From Theocolax elegans (taxonomy: Eukaryota > Arthropoda > Insecta > Hymenoptera > Cerocephalidae): a DNA stretch of 64,000 nucleotides. Every line of letters begins with the position of its first letter. Positions within the stretch are counted from its first letter, which is position 1. Positions 34,986-48,529 of the stretch are shown here, in pieces. The stretch spans positions 2,578,001-2,642,000 of the forward strand of contig CM047425.1 of assembly GCA_026168455.1 (NCBI GenBank), in the 5' to 3' direction. The notes beneath the pieces were generated by a model, which was given only the letters and a program-made list of their open reading frames with translations, was not told where the DNA came from and made no database searches. The translations under genes were made by a program, and so were the position numbers.

Positions 34986-35459
34986 TTGTTGTAAACAGAC
35001 TTATAATAGTCCTTATATTATGTTACAAAAATTTTGTTCAAAATATAACAGAAATTTATATATTAATATTAAATTAACTTAGTTATATCCTAATGATTAA
35101 TAATAATAGATTCGCAAATAAATTATATTCCTCAAAACGATTTTAAGGAATTGTGATAAGTGTTACAATCGATTATAAATTTCAGTATCAATTGGTTTGG
35201 TTCGATTGTTCCATTTTATTTTAAGAGTTTAATAAATATCTCTACAAACAATTTTCTAAAACGTTCGTTTAATGAATAATGAATTATCTTTGCACCCAAA
35301 AAATCCAACTTATTTGGTCTTTATAAAAAATCCTAGTTAAATAAAACATAATCGATTCAATTTATATACTTCTTTTTATACAAAAAAAAATTTTTTTTCA
35401 AAAATATTGTCTATTAATGGATTCTAGATAGATTGAAAATAAAAATACTACAAATATAT

Positions 35460-35610
35460 CTGCACAAGACTGTTCGCAAAATCAGCCTGGTATATCTTCT
35501 GCGATTCGTCGGTGCTGCCCTCGTTAGTCTTACTCCAAGTCGCTATCTCTAACCCGTCTATATCGATACGCGAACAGATGACGCTACCACCGTGAAAATA
35601 TAACAAAAAT
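35460..35610. other. GC-richer island of unknown function
   Basis: The block around TCTGCGATTCGTCGGTGCTG, TCGTTAGTCTTACTCCAAGT and GACGCTACCACCGTGAAAAT is isolated in AT-rich DNA. I find no frame or repeat ends. It may be a fragment of an unrecognised transposon or a regulatory block. Confidence 0.3.
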
Positions 35611-35829
35611 TTTTAAACTCTATTTCTATAATAACACCTTAAAATTATGATGAATTGGTTCGTTAAGAAGAAATGTTTCGATCGATCGATTTTATCAATT
35701 CAGGAAATCGATTCATTCATTAATGCGATTAGTGAAATCGGTGATAAAAATGTTATCTTTATATATATATATATTGTAATTTATATGTTAAAACCTAAGT
35801 ACGTGATACTCAGAGCGACAGATATAAAA

Positions 35830-37230
35830 TAAAACAATCTGAGGTTTACAAACAAACTTGTATATTTACTTAAAATATTAATATTAAACGATAAAAGATT
35901 AATTGTATACATAATTGTAACGATGGAGGCTTGATTTTTTACTTCTTAAAATGTATTTGTTATTTCAATTGAAAAAGTAAAAATTAATTGAAAGATTAAT
36001 TTTATAAAGACGTTTACAAATTATTTGTCAAGGACACATTTTTTAAAAATGTTGACTCGAAATTCATATAAATATTTAAAAAAAAATACGTAATATTGAT
36101 GAAAAAATTATACTTATATACAAATAATTGTCTAGACACTTTATTAATTAAAAATTTGTACTTATTTTAAATTATAAAAAATATTGACAATGATAATATT
36201 TGATAAAATAAAAAGTGAACATTAATTTCTAACAGTGTTAATGATAACTTACAGTTTAAATAATTTAAAAAATAAAAAATGTGTATGCTCAGTCTAAATA
36301 TATTACATTATATAATTATTTCATTGTACATTAAAAAATAAAAATTTAACAATCCTAATGATAATTGCTGTATATTTGTGTAAATGACGAATTACTAAAT
36401 AATTACTAATTAAAGAAAAAAAGCAAAACGTGTAAATTTATATTTTAATTTCCTTAATAATTAAAAAAAAACTTTGTTGATAAAGCATAACGTATTTATT
36501 ACTTGTAACAAATATTAATTATAGTATTTGATAATTAAAGAAAAGATAATAAAAGTTTAAATATATCAAATTATTCAATTACTTTAAATTTTCAAAAATT
36601 AGTCAAATAATTATCGTTGTAGATATATATTAATTTGGCTTGTACATGTAATTTATAACTAAGTTGTAAAATACAAAAAACGGAATGATAATTATTTCAA
36701 CATTGTTATTAAAATAAAAAGAAATTCAAGCACATATTCACGTCAATAATGATGTAAAACAAAAATGTAATGTTACAATAAAAAAATAGTAATAATTTTA
36801 TAAAATAATTAATAAAGCAAATAACTTCATGTAAGAAGTTTAATTACATTAATAAATAAAAAAAAAATTTATATAATTTTATAATATAATTTTATTTTTC
36901 TATTAATGTTTATACTATAATATTATATTTTTATTCAATTAATAAAACTTTATATAAGAGGTTTAATTATATTAATAAATAAAAAAAAAATTATTTAATT
37001 TTTATAATATAATTGTCCTTTTTTATTAAATTTTACCATGTAATTTATTTTTTTTTATTATTATAATACAATTATATATTTTTACAAAATTTTATAATAC
37101 CATTTTGTATTTTTATTCCATTTAATAAAATAATATTATTTTATTTTTATAATTTTATAGTGTAAAAAAAAAATAAAGTTACTAATTGTATAAAATCGTG
37201 TATATAAAATGATCCGAATCGTCATATTTG
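35830..37230. repeat. Extremely AT-rich stretch with a diverged direct repeat
   Basis: No gene is seen. AAGTTTAATTACATTAATAA with a long A run (about 36837-36870) recurs as GAGGTTTAATTATATTAATA with a similar A run (about 36958-36990). The spacing of about 122 bp is consistent with a diverged tandem duplication. Confidence 0.6.
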
Positions 37231-37416
37231 ATACAATTTTTAAAAATTTTCTTTGATTTTATCTTTCATGCTTGTAATCAATTTTAATCCTTCACCAATG
37301 AAAACAGCGAAAAAAAAGAAAAAATATAATGTGTAACACTTCGGAAAAATAGTTACATCACACACGTGCGTAACACTTATGTACCAAGTATATATAGAGA
37401 TATGTGTATATGTATA

Positions 37417-37928
37417 TATATATAAGCGAAGGAGTTCCCATCGGCGTTCATCTAGATGTCGCCATAAGGGTCGGGCCGGGAAATTGGCGCTCGCGCGCAA
37501 ACACGCATACACACACGTATATACCTATATACATATATACATATATGGATACCCACGCGAATATAACACACCTCGTTCGGTTCTTAGTGTAAGCCCAAAA
37601 GTGCAAAAGTTCGCTTTAACCCATGATCGTGTGCTCCGTTCGGATTGATATCCATGCGTGCATTGATAGATAGATACCGTGAGGGTACGTAACGCGACGC
37701 TCGCCTCGTACAGGGCCTGAATACACACATCCGAAAACGGTATAACAAACGGGTGTATACACGTTACATTGTGTAGATTGCTGTGTATAAAAAAAAAGAA
37801 GAAGAGAGAAAAGGATTAGAGGATAAAATTTTGAATTGGATTAAAAATATCACATGACCGTGCGTAAGACTGGAGTCTCCACGATCAAATCGCGAGACGA
37901 GACTTAGGGGTTTGCCAAAAATCAACAG
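37417..37928 (+). promoter_or_regulatory. Candidate TATA promoter and non-coding first exon
   Basis: TATATATATAAG at about 37415-37426 is followed by a GC-rich block (GTCGGGCCGGGAAATTGGCG) that runs to AAAATCAACAG|GTAAGT, a near-consensus donor at 37929, followed by a T-run. ATGs open only short frames, so it would be 5' UTR. The block is directly followed by duplication C, which would lie in the first intron. Confidence 0.45.
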
Positions 37929-38010
37929 GTAAGTACCTTTTTTTTTTTTGGTTTTATTTTAAAGCCCGGTGGGTTAATATATACCATGTAACGTGTTTCG
38001 GTAAAGGGGC

Positions 38011-38018
<8 letters not shown>

Positions 38019-38045
<27 letters not shown>
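38019..38045 (+). repeat. (GA)n microsatellite
   Basis: A GA run directly upstream of duplication C. Confidence 0.9.
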
Positions 38046-38050
<5 letters not shown>

Positions 38051-38054
<4 letters not shown>

Positions 38055-39656
38055 TGTATATAATAATAAGCGTCACGGGATCGATTTACTCGTACGCGTC
38101 GGCGCGAACGCGATCAGCTGATCGGTATGTACTCGGCTCTCGTGTGCTCTTTTTTTTTTCTTTTTTTAATTTACTGAGTTTTTGTAAATGGTTTGGATGT
38201 TTTGGTGGTTACTTTTTTTCTGATTAAGGAGAGAAGGATTCACGGAGGGTTTGCGGATCTTTTTTTTTCCGGAGTGCTGGTGGATTTCGAGACACGTGCG
38301 AATTTTCACCGAGGTATTTCGAAGCGCCTGCGCGATAACGTTTCGCACGTGCGATATTGCCTACGTTGTTGCCTAGCCTACAGGGGCACGTGTGTATCGT
38401 TATTTATATCTGTATATTTCGTATACGTATATAGGCGAATATTTCCTCGTTCGCATTCCTTTGAGAATTTTTTTGTTTCGATTTTCGGGATATTACGGTG
38501 ACGATGCGGGATTGTTGATGTGTTTATGAACGTTTTCGGGATGCCGCGCCTTCGTTTGATGTAAACACTTACCGACATTAACTGATTTTTCAAATATATA
38601 ACTTTCAATTTGCACATTTTGTCTAATCTACGAATTGAGGAACATTTTATGATGTGCAACGATTGTGCATGTGCTGGAAAAATTTTAGAAAAAATTGAAA
38701 TTGATAACTACATTTGAGAAGTTAATTACAGAAATCTGTAAACTGTACGGACTCTCCTCGGCTATATGGGATATCGGAGATTAGTAAATGATCATTTTTT
38801 ACTTTTTTTATTAACAAAATAATCAGTTTTTGAAAGAATCGTGTACTTTAGGCCCTTATAGACATGTTTTTTTTATTAATGCAATTAAACCTCTTCGATA
38901 AACTTATTTACTTCTTAGACATCTTTTAAACAATATACTCAAAAAACTCAGAAAATGATCATTTTTTACTTTATTTTGTAACCAAATGAATAAATTTTTT
39001 AAAATAAACCTTGAATGTCAGGCCCTTAGGTATGTTTAAATAATATACCCAAATTATTCCAGATTTTTAAATCATATAGGATGTTTGACGTGTAAGATCA
39101 CACCTTTCATTCATTAAAAATTACCGACCATAAAATGTTTATTCAATTATTATTAATAATATTATTTTTCGCTTCAAAAATCGAAACGTCAAGTCTTCCA
39201 TTACGTCTTAAGCTATTCGTATGAATTTAGTTCAGATTTTTAATTCAATATTTTAGATACAATTTTTGGATTGAAACGCTGTAGATCCCTGTAATTTGGC
39301 TCCGTCATGTCCTGAAGAGATTAAGTAACAAGGAATATTTTTAAGGACATCAATGAGTTTTGTAAAATAAAATATGATCCGTTTTACGATCTCTGTTCTG
39401 TTTATACAATGAGAAGCGAGGAAAAAAAGATATGACGAGGTGATGATATAAGGAGTAGTTTAACGATTACACTTTCCAAATGTGATTATCTCCAGTTGTT
39501 TTATAATATTTAATTAATTGACCGTTTTTACCGGTGATAATATTCCTTACGTTTTTCTAACGGTGTAATAATAGCAACTTGAGATTATTAAATTTATTGG
39601 TGTATTTATGTGTAGCTTTTTGTATCGAGATTTTTGTTAGAATGAAATTCCTTATA
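38051..39656 (+). repeat. Tandem duplication C, copy 1 (1.6 kb)
   Basis: The copy runs from AATATGTATATAATAATAAG to GAATGAAATTCCTTATA and is repeated at 39681-41292. The left part is unusually GC-rich (CGTACGCGTCGGCGCGAACG, CACGTGCGAATTTTCACCGA). The right part carries TTAA-family MITE sequence. The copies are separated by 24 unique bases (39657-39680). Confidence 0.95.
38763..39319. mobile_element. TTAA-type MITE, diverged and internally repeated
   Basis: The left end GGGATATCGGAGATTAG and right end CTCCGTCATGTCCTGAAGAG are decayed family ends. AATGATCATTTTTTACTTT appears twice (about 38786 and 38955), so part of the element is repeated internally. A second copy lies in duplication C at about 40397-40956. 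Confidence 0.68.
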
Positions 39657-39680
39657 TGTTACAAAATTTTAACGTTCGGT

Positions 39681-41292
39681 AATATGTATATGTATAATAA
39701 TAAGCGTCACGGGATCGATTTACTCGTACGCGTCGGCGCGAACGCGATCAGCTGATCGGTATGTACTCGGCTCTCGTGTGCTCTTTTTTTTTTCTTTTTT
39801 TAATTTACTGAGTTTTTGTAAATGGTTTGGATGTTTTGGTGGTTACTTTTTTTCTGATTAAGGAGAGAAGGATTCACGGAGGGTTTGCGGATCTTTTTTT
39901 TTCCGGAGTGCTGGTGGATTTCGAGACACGTGCGAATTTTCACCGAGGTATTTCGAAGCGCCTGCGCGATAACGTTTCGCACGTGCGATATTGCCTACGT
40001 TGTTGCCTAGCCTACAGGGGCACGTGTGTATCGTTATTTATATCTGTATATTTCGTATACGTATATAGGCGAATATTTCCTCGTTCGCATTCCTTTGAGA
40101 ATTTTTTTTGTTTCGATTTTCGGGATATTACGGTGACGATGCGGGATTGTTGATGTGTTTATGAACGTTTTCGGGATGCCGCGCCTTCGTTTGATGTAAA
40201 CACTTACCGACATTAACTGATTTTTCAAATATATAACTTTCAATTTGCACATTTTGTCTAATCTACGAATTGAGGAACATTTTATGATGTGCAACGATTG
40301 TGCATGTGCTGGAAAAATTTTAGAAAAAATTGAAATTGATAACTACATTTGAGAAGTTAATTACAGAAATCTGTAAACTGTACGGACTCTCCTCGGCTAT
40401 ATGGGATATCGGAGATTAGTAAATGATCATTTTTTACTTTTTTTATTAACAAAATAATCAGTTTTTGAAAGAATCGTGTACTTTAGGCCCTTATAGACAT
40501 GTTTTTTTTATTAATGCAATTAAACCTCTTCGATAAACTTATTTACTTCTTAGACATCTTTTAAACAATATACTCAAAAAACTCAGAAAATGATCATTTT
40601 TTACTTTATTTTGTAACCAAATGAATAAATTTTTTAAAATAAACCTTGAATGTCAGGCCCTTAGGTATGTTTAAATAATATACCCAAATTATTCCAGATT
40701 TTTAAATCATATAGGATGTTTGACGTGTAAGATCACACCTTTCATTCATTAAAAATTACCGACCATAAAATGTTTATTCAATTATTATTAATAATATTAT
40801 TTTTCGCTTCAAAAATCAAAACGTCAAGTCTTCCATTACGTCTTAAGCCATCCGTATAAAATTTAGTTCCGATTTTTAATTCAATATTTTAAATACAATT
40901 TTTGGATTGAAACGCTGTAGATCCCTGTAATTTGGCTCCGTCATGTCCTGAAGAGATTAAGTAACAAGGAATATTTTTAAGGACATCAATGAGTTTTGTA
41001 AAATAAAATATGATCCGTTTTACGATCTCTGTTCTGTTTATACAATGAGAAGCGAGGAAAAAAAGATATGACGAGGTGATGATATAAGGAGTAGTTTAAC
41101 GATTACACTTTCCAAATGTGATTATCTCCAGTTGTTTTATAATATTTAATTAATTGACCGTTTTTACCGGTGATAATATTCCTTACGTTTTTCTAACGGT
41201 GTAATAATAGCAACTTGAGATTATTAAATTTATTGGTGTATTTATGTGTAGCTTTTTGTATCGAGATTTTTGTTAGAATGAAATTCCTTATA
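39681..41292 (+). repeat. Tandem duplication C, copy 2 (1.6 kb)
   Basis: Direct repeat of 38051-39656. Besides single-base indels it has a cluster of real substitutions around 40848-40895, so the copies have partly diverged. Confidence 0.95.
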
Positions 41293-41299
41293 ATTATTT

Positions 41300-43830
41300 T
41301 TTTGCAAACGGGGTTTGCGAATAGTTTGAATTAACTAAAATTTTATTAACCTGATGGAAAATCTAATATGAGATTTTTTTATTTTTAAATATTGGATACT
41401 TCAATTAATGAATAGGTATATACGTTTTCTTACAATTTTAAGTTTTTCGATCGATGCACGAGGTTCGGTAGTCATTAATAATTTTTGTAAAAAAAACAAA
41501 TTTCAATTGGATATTGATTTAATTTTTTATTTAATGAGGTGATGGTCGGCAGGTGGAGTTTTTTTTATTTTTGAATAGATATGGGGTGATTTTTAGATGT
41601 AATTATTTAGCTGGTTTTTTTTAGGAAGTACATAATTTTTTATTAATTGATCGTTCTATAAATTTTCTTACAAATTTTAATTTTTTGGTCGATTTCTTGA
41701 AAAAAACGTATTATGAAGATTATTTCAAATTATTAATTGACTCAGTTTTTTTATGAGAAAATGGTGAATTGTGAAAGATTTTTTTGTCATTTTTTGTAAG
41801 TAAAGAGTATGATTCTTGGATTAATTTTTGTACATAGACGTAATTAATAATGTACATTATTTCAGATTTATGTAATTAATCAACGATTTGATTAAAATCA
41901 ACTACATTTTTATTATAAAATATTTTTTAATCGGTTTGTCGTATTCAAATCCATACTTAAGATTTTTTTTAATTAAATTTAAATTAATTTTGAGTTTAAA
42001 ATCGCATTTTAATCGTGTGAACTATCCATTTTCAAACTCAAAATCAAATTAAAACCTATAAATTTGATTAAAATTTTAATTTTGATCGATCTCTTCCCAG
42101 AGCACGTGCTACTATGTCCTTGCATACATTCCCATAGAGAATTTCGCTACCTCAAAGTCATTAAAATATAATTTGAAAGAAAATATCAAATATTAATTTT
42201 ACAATCAATATAAATTAAAACATGATTATTTCGGTCTTACAGTCCATTAACAATAGCAAATAAAATATTAATTGTATAAGAAAGTAAAAATAAAAAATAA
42301 TCGCAAATTAAGTCTTTTTTGTGTAAATTAAGAATTTTAGTAATGATACTGAAAGAATAATAAATGACCTAAATCTTAAAATGTCATCATTGACGGCAAA
42401 CGTGGTTAATTCAACAAATTACAATGGTTATTGGAAATTGGGTCGTTTAGAGCTAAATCTCTCGTTTTATGTAATTTTATCTCTGAGTTACATTTTACTA
42501 AATTTTTACATTTCACGTTTAGTTACAAGGTACGTTTTATACATTTTTTAGTTTTTAGATTTTATCATAGTATATATGTTTTATAAAATTTTCATCCCTT
42601 TCACTTCACGTGTCTTACATTTTTTATGTTTTACACAAAAAAAATCATTTAACAAAAAAATTTTCTTCTTTTATCGCACAAAATCTGAATAAATTTAAAT
42701 GATAATAGATGCACAGTCGTCAATCACAATCGTGTATATACGTTTAATTGCACAACGTAGATTGATTAATATAAAAATATCTTGTTAAAATATAAGAACG
42801 TGATTGTATTACATCTCTCCTCGTCTCATATTTCGTAATATAATTTTTCATCGATCATCCGCAAAGTGAATTGTCAATTTTTTTTATTCTCTGCTCAATA
42901 AAGAGAATATTTCTTAAAAAAAAATAAAAGTCAACGTAAATTTTCTTAATTCTCAAACATAATCGTACACCGATATATTAAAAAAATCGTAATTAATAAA
43001 TTATAGATCCAACTCGAAAAAAAAAAATTTTTAATGAACCAAAGTCGATGACGGCATTTCCCGACGAAGCTCCACTAGGTTGCGAACGTATGCCGCCCAC
43101 GTAATTTTTGTGTGCGTACGTCTACGTTGCTCGTCGCATCATTAAAATATATGATAACAATATATGCGTGCGTAAAAATAAAATTATTTATATGTTAAAT
43201 TTTAACGAAAACCTTTACATTTCATATATAAACTTTTTACATTTTGAAACATTTCGAAAAAAAAAATTATAATTAAATCGTTTAATCATACCATTATAAA
43301 TACATAACAAATTCGTTAAGCGTGCAAATGTAAAAAAAAGAGAAAGAAATCGAAACATAATTACGGCAGATGAGTTGGTAATATTGTAATTGTTACGTAA
43401 CGTTTCGATAAAAATTATATTATTGACTATAAGTATTCGCATTTCGCACGATTATTTACATTGTGCAAACGTGGCCGTTTAATTTAAGATCAACAAATAT
43501 GATATTCGTTGGTATATAATAAAAATCTTATGAAGATCTCAGAATAATTACGATGCGTAATTCTCGTCAAATGATTTATTAATGAATAAAAGTATTTTAT
43601 ACTCGCCATATTTCGCGTGTTTAACGACTAATAAATACCCCTCTTTTTTACGATTAATAACGATGTGTTTGTAAATTCATAAAAAATATATTATTAGTTT
43701 TTAATGCAAGTTCGCACAGTGTAATATTTTATTTTAAACATATATGTATACAATATGCACTGAAAAAAAATTAATGATTTCGATAAAATATTTTTTAAAA
43801 TGGTTCTATAAAAAATGTATTACTTAATAT
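41300..43830. other. Gene-free stretch with two less AT-rich blocks
   Basis: Mostly AT-rich with no coding signal. GC-richer blocks lie near 42085-42160 (CTCTTCCCAGAGCACGTGCT) and 43045-43145 (ACGGCATTTCCCGACGAAGC, CGTATGCCGCCCACGTAA). Neither has repeat ends or a frame I can support. Confidence 0.5.
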
Positions 43831-43833
43831 TTA

Positions 43834-44190
43834 TTAACTGGATGTCGGACCAAAATTACAAGAATCTGCATCTTGCAACCCAAAAATTATATCTAAAATA
43901 TTGAATTAAGAATCTAAAAAAATTCGTATGGATATAGCTTAAAACAAGGAAGAGCTTGTCGTTTTGAATTTTTTAAGAAAAAAAAATCATTTTTTAAATA
44001 ATAACAATTTTTGGTTGGTAATTATTAGCCAAAAAGGCATATATTTGCAACCAAAATATTATAATCAAATTATGGATTTAAAAATCTAGAAAAATTTGGT
44101 TATATTACATAAAACATGCTTAAGGGCCTGGCGTTTAGGGTTTTTTTTAAAAATTTATTTATTTGTTTATAAAAAAAAGTAAAAACCATT
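43834..44190. mobile_element. TTAA-type MITE, right end lost
   Basis: The left end is TTAACTGGATGTCGGACCAA, followed by TTACAAGAATCTGCATC and CCCAAAAATTATATCTAAAA. The copy fades after AGTAAAAACCATTTTCTA, so the right TIR is missing. Confidence 0.78.
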
Positions 44191-44219
44191 TTCTATTCAA
44201 TACGAATTTAAAATAAATA

Positions 44220-45216
44220 CCGAAGGCTTGACAAGTCTAAATTAATTTATATATATAAATTGTTAGTTATATACAGTTCTAAAATTTAAATTTGAAAAAA
44301 TTGTTACTTAGTTTAGGTTAAGTTTAGTTTTTAGTAAAGAATTGGTCTATGATTTTTGTCATTGATTAACTTTAGTTTTTAGTCCCTTTAGATTTATGTC
44401 TGAACCAGCGTATAGAAATTTTTTTTTTCTCTGCTGGATAATTAATTGTACAAAGTTATTATTGTAAATGTTACTCTGGATAAATATAAAAATAAATGAA
44501 AAACAAAAAGGTGCGATTTGAGAAGCTAAAAAAACTACGTTAAAAAACAGACAAATAATTGTATTGAAAGAAGACCTAGCATACTTTAAAATTATTAATC
44601 TTTCTTTTAGTGTATTATATTTAAAATTAAATATCGAAATCTTTCTTTTCAACCTTAAATACATTCGCATTCACCACACTATACATTTATTTTTCAAAAA
44701 TAAAGAAAAAAAAGTATATACGTTTAACTTTCAAAAAATGTATGTATATATTTGCATAATATTAACATTAATAATTTATGTAATTTATTTTTCTTAACAG
44801 AGTAACATAATTCATGATTATTCAACTATTTATCGTTAACATTTTTATCGATTCGACAAATTCGCAAAGTTAAATTATCTCTCCTTTGTATATGCATCCG
44901 TACACTGAATTTAAATGACGTATTATTCATAATTTTTGTGTTTTACTTTGTTTAGAATTATTATTTCTAAGTGTAATAAATAGAATGAACAAAAAGTCAC
45001 TTAAAAATCGCGAGCGCAAGCTAATTCTACGGTTTACGTTGCAAATTTTGTGTACAATATACCAATTTAAATTCATCGTACAACCCAATAAAAAGTTCTA
45101 ACGTTATAGAATATTTGCATGTTGACAAAATTAAATTTTCATTTTTTGCCAGTGTCTTTGATGTCACGTAGATTTGATTTACTGCTCTTCAAAGTTTATG
45201 TTAAATGACTATACAG

Positions 45217-45248
<32 letters not shown>

Positions 45249-47090
45249 AGTTGTTAACGAAAATTAAAAATAAATAAGTAAATGTAAATGTGATATGCAG
45301 TAGCTTTACGTTAGTAAAATTTTACATCGATTTGCGTTTAACGATTTAAAAATTATATACATAAACTAAGGTTCTTTTTATCAAAAACAATTTTCAAAAT
45401 ATTTTTAAATGATTTTTGAGATGTAAATTTTCATGAGGGAATACGTCTGTTATGTACTTTACTTTTCTAAATTTAATATAAGGCATAGAATGGAAATTAA
45501 TGAATTAATTATTTGAAAAAAGATGATTAAAAATTATAGTACATAATACTTGGTACACAATACTAGGTCGATAATTTCGGGTATGAAAATGAATGTGAAC
45601 GGAAGCTTAAAAATTGAATATAAAAGCAGTAGATTTGAAAAAAATAGAAAATATTGCTGGTAAGTATTTTATGATGGAATATTTAACCTGAGGGTATATA
45701 TCTCGTTGTAGGATTTTGAAAAATAAAAATAAAAAATTTTTTATTAATTTTTTTTAGAAAGAAGTGTAATAAAAGTAAAATTTTTTGTATTATTCTAGAA
45801 TGTAAAAGAGGTTCAAGTATATAAAGCATACATCATTCAAAATTCGTGAGGATCGTTTCGGTAGTTTCCGAGATTTTATGAACAGATACCTCTCTTTTTG
45901 AACACGTTGTGTTTTCGTACGTTATTCGAAGATTTAATAAAATAACTAAAAATTAATAAAACCACTTTTATTTTATCTATATTTTAATAGCGTAATTACA
46001 ATACAATAAGGTCAACTGTTATCAAAATATTTTTATCAGACATACTGAGACAGGTGAGGAGTGAGGTGGTTGGTTATACTAGACAATCCAAACAATTATA
46101 TTTTTTAGCTAAAATTTTGGCTATAAAATCATATTTAATTATCTCTATACAAAAATTAATAATTTCTCTTGCTCAATTGAATTTTAAAGTTTAATTAATA
46201 ATCAGCAAAGATGGCTGGTGTTAATATTTTGCAAAAAAAAATATAGTATTTTAGGTCATGTCGATTATTTATTCTGATATTTTGAATCTCCTTCGAAGGA
46301 AAAATAATATTTTTCATGATCATACTATTGAAAAAGAATTTTCAACATACAAAATCAATTTATTCAACAAAAATTCTATTTATAGCGACTATTTTGACAT
46401 TTCGAAAAGGGCATACTCAATAATACTCACTTTCCAAATTACATTAAAATCAGAAAAGAATTGTAGAAATGTATGGTGAGTTATCAAAGCAAAGCGCAAA
46501 CATCATATACATTCAGGTGTTAATAGGTTAAGCTGATATTTTATATGAAATTTAGCGAAAAATTAGTTAATAAAGGAAGTTAATCATCAGACGATCAAAT
46601 TAAACAAAATTTTTAACACCGTATAATTAAAAAGATTAGATATAGTTGACATTCTAACAGGAATGTAACATACTATATTGCATCCCAAAATATTTTATAC
46701 ATATATAAATAAAGGCGATTAATCCAAGAATTGAAATAACCATATATTACATTCGCGAAATGATCACCTTCACCAATTTAATAAACCTCAAAACCTAATG
46801 ACAATCACTAGAAATCCCAGCAATATTGCTTTACGCCATCTCCTAAAAAAAGAAGACACGAAACGAAACAAAAGAAGAATAAATCACGGGACAATATTTG
46901 CCAAAACTACTATAGCCTCCAAAAAATTTTTAGACAAAATCAACCTTCGCAATAATCGAAGGCCATATAGATTTCTCATCCTTGACATCTCTTCTTCGTC
47001 TCTCTAGCATTTATCACTCAAAGGAACCTTCTGTTTTGAGAAAGTCGTATTGTTTTACGGATACATACACACACACACGTGTATACATGT
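44220..47090. other. Gene-free AT-rich stretch
   Basis: I see no supported gene. A (GT)n microsatellite lies at 45218-45246. Two ATG-started frames (46258-46479 and 46798-47007) show no recognisable domain, and their composition matches the flanks. Confidence 0.55.
45218..45246 (+). repeat. (GT)n microsatellite
   Basis: A pure GT run of about 28 bp. Confidence 0.92.
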
Positions 47091-47104
47091 GTATATATAT
47101 CCTC

Positions 47105-48300
47105 TTAAGGGGACAAGCCTGGGTTAAAAATGAAAAAGAGTAATTCATTTATTTATTTAAACCAGAAAAAATTATAATAGTATATCACATAATAGGTAAA
47201 CATTAATTGCCTGTGCGCAGGTCTGGAATATTAACTGCTCTAAAACTAAATAACTAAACTTAAAAACTAACAACAGTATTTTACTATTTTTACACTGTGA
47301 TTTAAATCTCTGATATATTTAACAGTTTATATAGTTATTTTTAATCCGATTCTTTAGTTTGTTTTAATCGTAATAGTACATGTATTTAATACTTTTAGTT
47401 CATTTGGCATGATATTAAAAACTCTAATAGCTATTATATATAACAATTTTTTATTACTTACAGATTTGATTATTTTTGGTATCATTACACTTTTTTTTCT
47501 TGTCTTAGCCTTACTCTCACTAAATTTCATTTTTTATATTTAGCAGTGGAAAAGTAGAGACTTATATATAAAAGTTTGATTCAAATTTCAATAAATAAAT
47601 TCTTATTGGTAATATTTAACAGCTTGGTTTGGAGATCTTGCATACAATTCTTGTAAATGATTCAAAATTAATAATTTTTTTCATAATGATTATAAATATT
47701 TCTTGTTTTTTTAAACAAATTATACTATTATTTACTTTTATTTAAAATTTTTTAGCTAATTTGTTTGTAACATAACTATTATAATTAATTATGACACTCT
47801 GTACTCTGATTTTTTTCCATGATGGACTTTCTGCAGGATATCACAGGAATCACTTCATCGAATAGGCTGAAATTTTAATAGTAATAGCAGAACATGATTA
47901 AAATCCACTTAAGTCAAACCACTATTTAGCTGTTATTCACACAACTTTCCAATATTTAAAAATAGTTTTGAAGAATAATTTTTTATTACAGTGTTAACAC
48001 AGTCTGTTCGATTCAAGTGGATTAAAATCACATTTAAAAGTTACTGTCTATTCGATCAAGTGGTTTCTAAGATATCATATGGTAAGTCCATTATGGAAAA
48101 AAAATCGGAGTACAAAGTCTCAAAATCAATTAAAAAAATTTTGTTACAAATAAATTGGCCAACAATTTTAAATAAAAGTTAATAATAATATAGTTTGTTT
48201 AAAAAATTAAGAAATGTTTTCAATTGTTATGACAAAAAAAAAATTAATTAATAATATTGAAAAGTTTTTTTTCAATTTTAACCCAAGCTTGTCCCCTTAA
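47105..48300. mobile_element. Non-autonomous element with Mutator-like-element TIRs (1.2 kb)
   Basis: TTAAGGGGACAAGCCTGGGT plus TAAAA at the left is inverted as TTTTAACCCAAGCTTGTCCC plus CTTAA at the right, with one mismatch over about 25 bp. The core CAAGCCTGGGTTAA is the same as the TIR at 61181. There is no transposase. A second, internal inverted repeat has arms of about 110-120 bp (about 47796-47920 and 48014-48119; CATGATGGACTTTCTGC against TAAGTCCATTATGG). Apart from TTAA there is no clear target duplication. Confidence 0.82.
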
Positions 48301-48511
48301 ATAGTCGATTACGTGTGTTTAGTAATTCCGCATGTAATAAAGCGATAATGCTTTGTTTCGATACATTTATCAAACGTATAATGCATTATTCGTATTCGCA
48401 TTCTTGATGCGGCTCTTTTTCTTCTTATTCTTCTCTCTCTCTCAATCGGTCGTATAATTACACGCGGCATTGTTATATATATCTTAAATTCGATTGATTC
48501 AACTTTTTTTT

Positions 48512-48524
48512 GGGGGGGGGGGGG
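48512..48524 (+). repeat. G13 homopolymer
   Basis: An uninterrupted G run (T-run then G-run) in AT-rich DNA. Confidence 0.9.
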
Positions 48525-48529
48525 CGAAA

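Noticed and set aside
38193..38501. 102-codon frame, repeated at 39827-40153
   Set aside because: The repetition comes from the tandem duplication. The reading frame shifts at a homopolymer between copies, and no family motif is visible.
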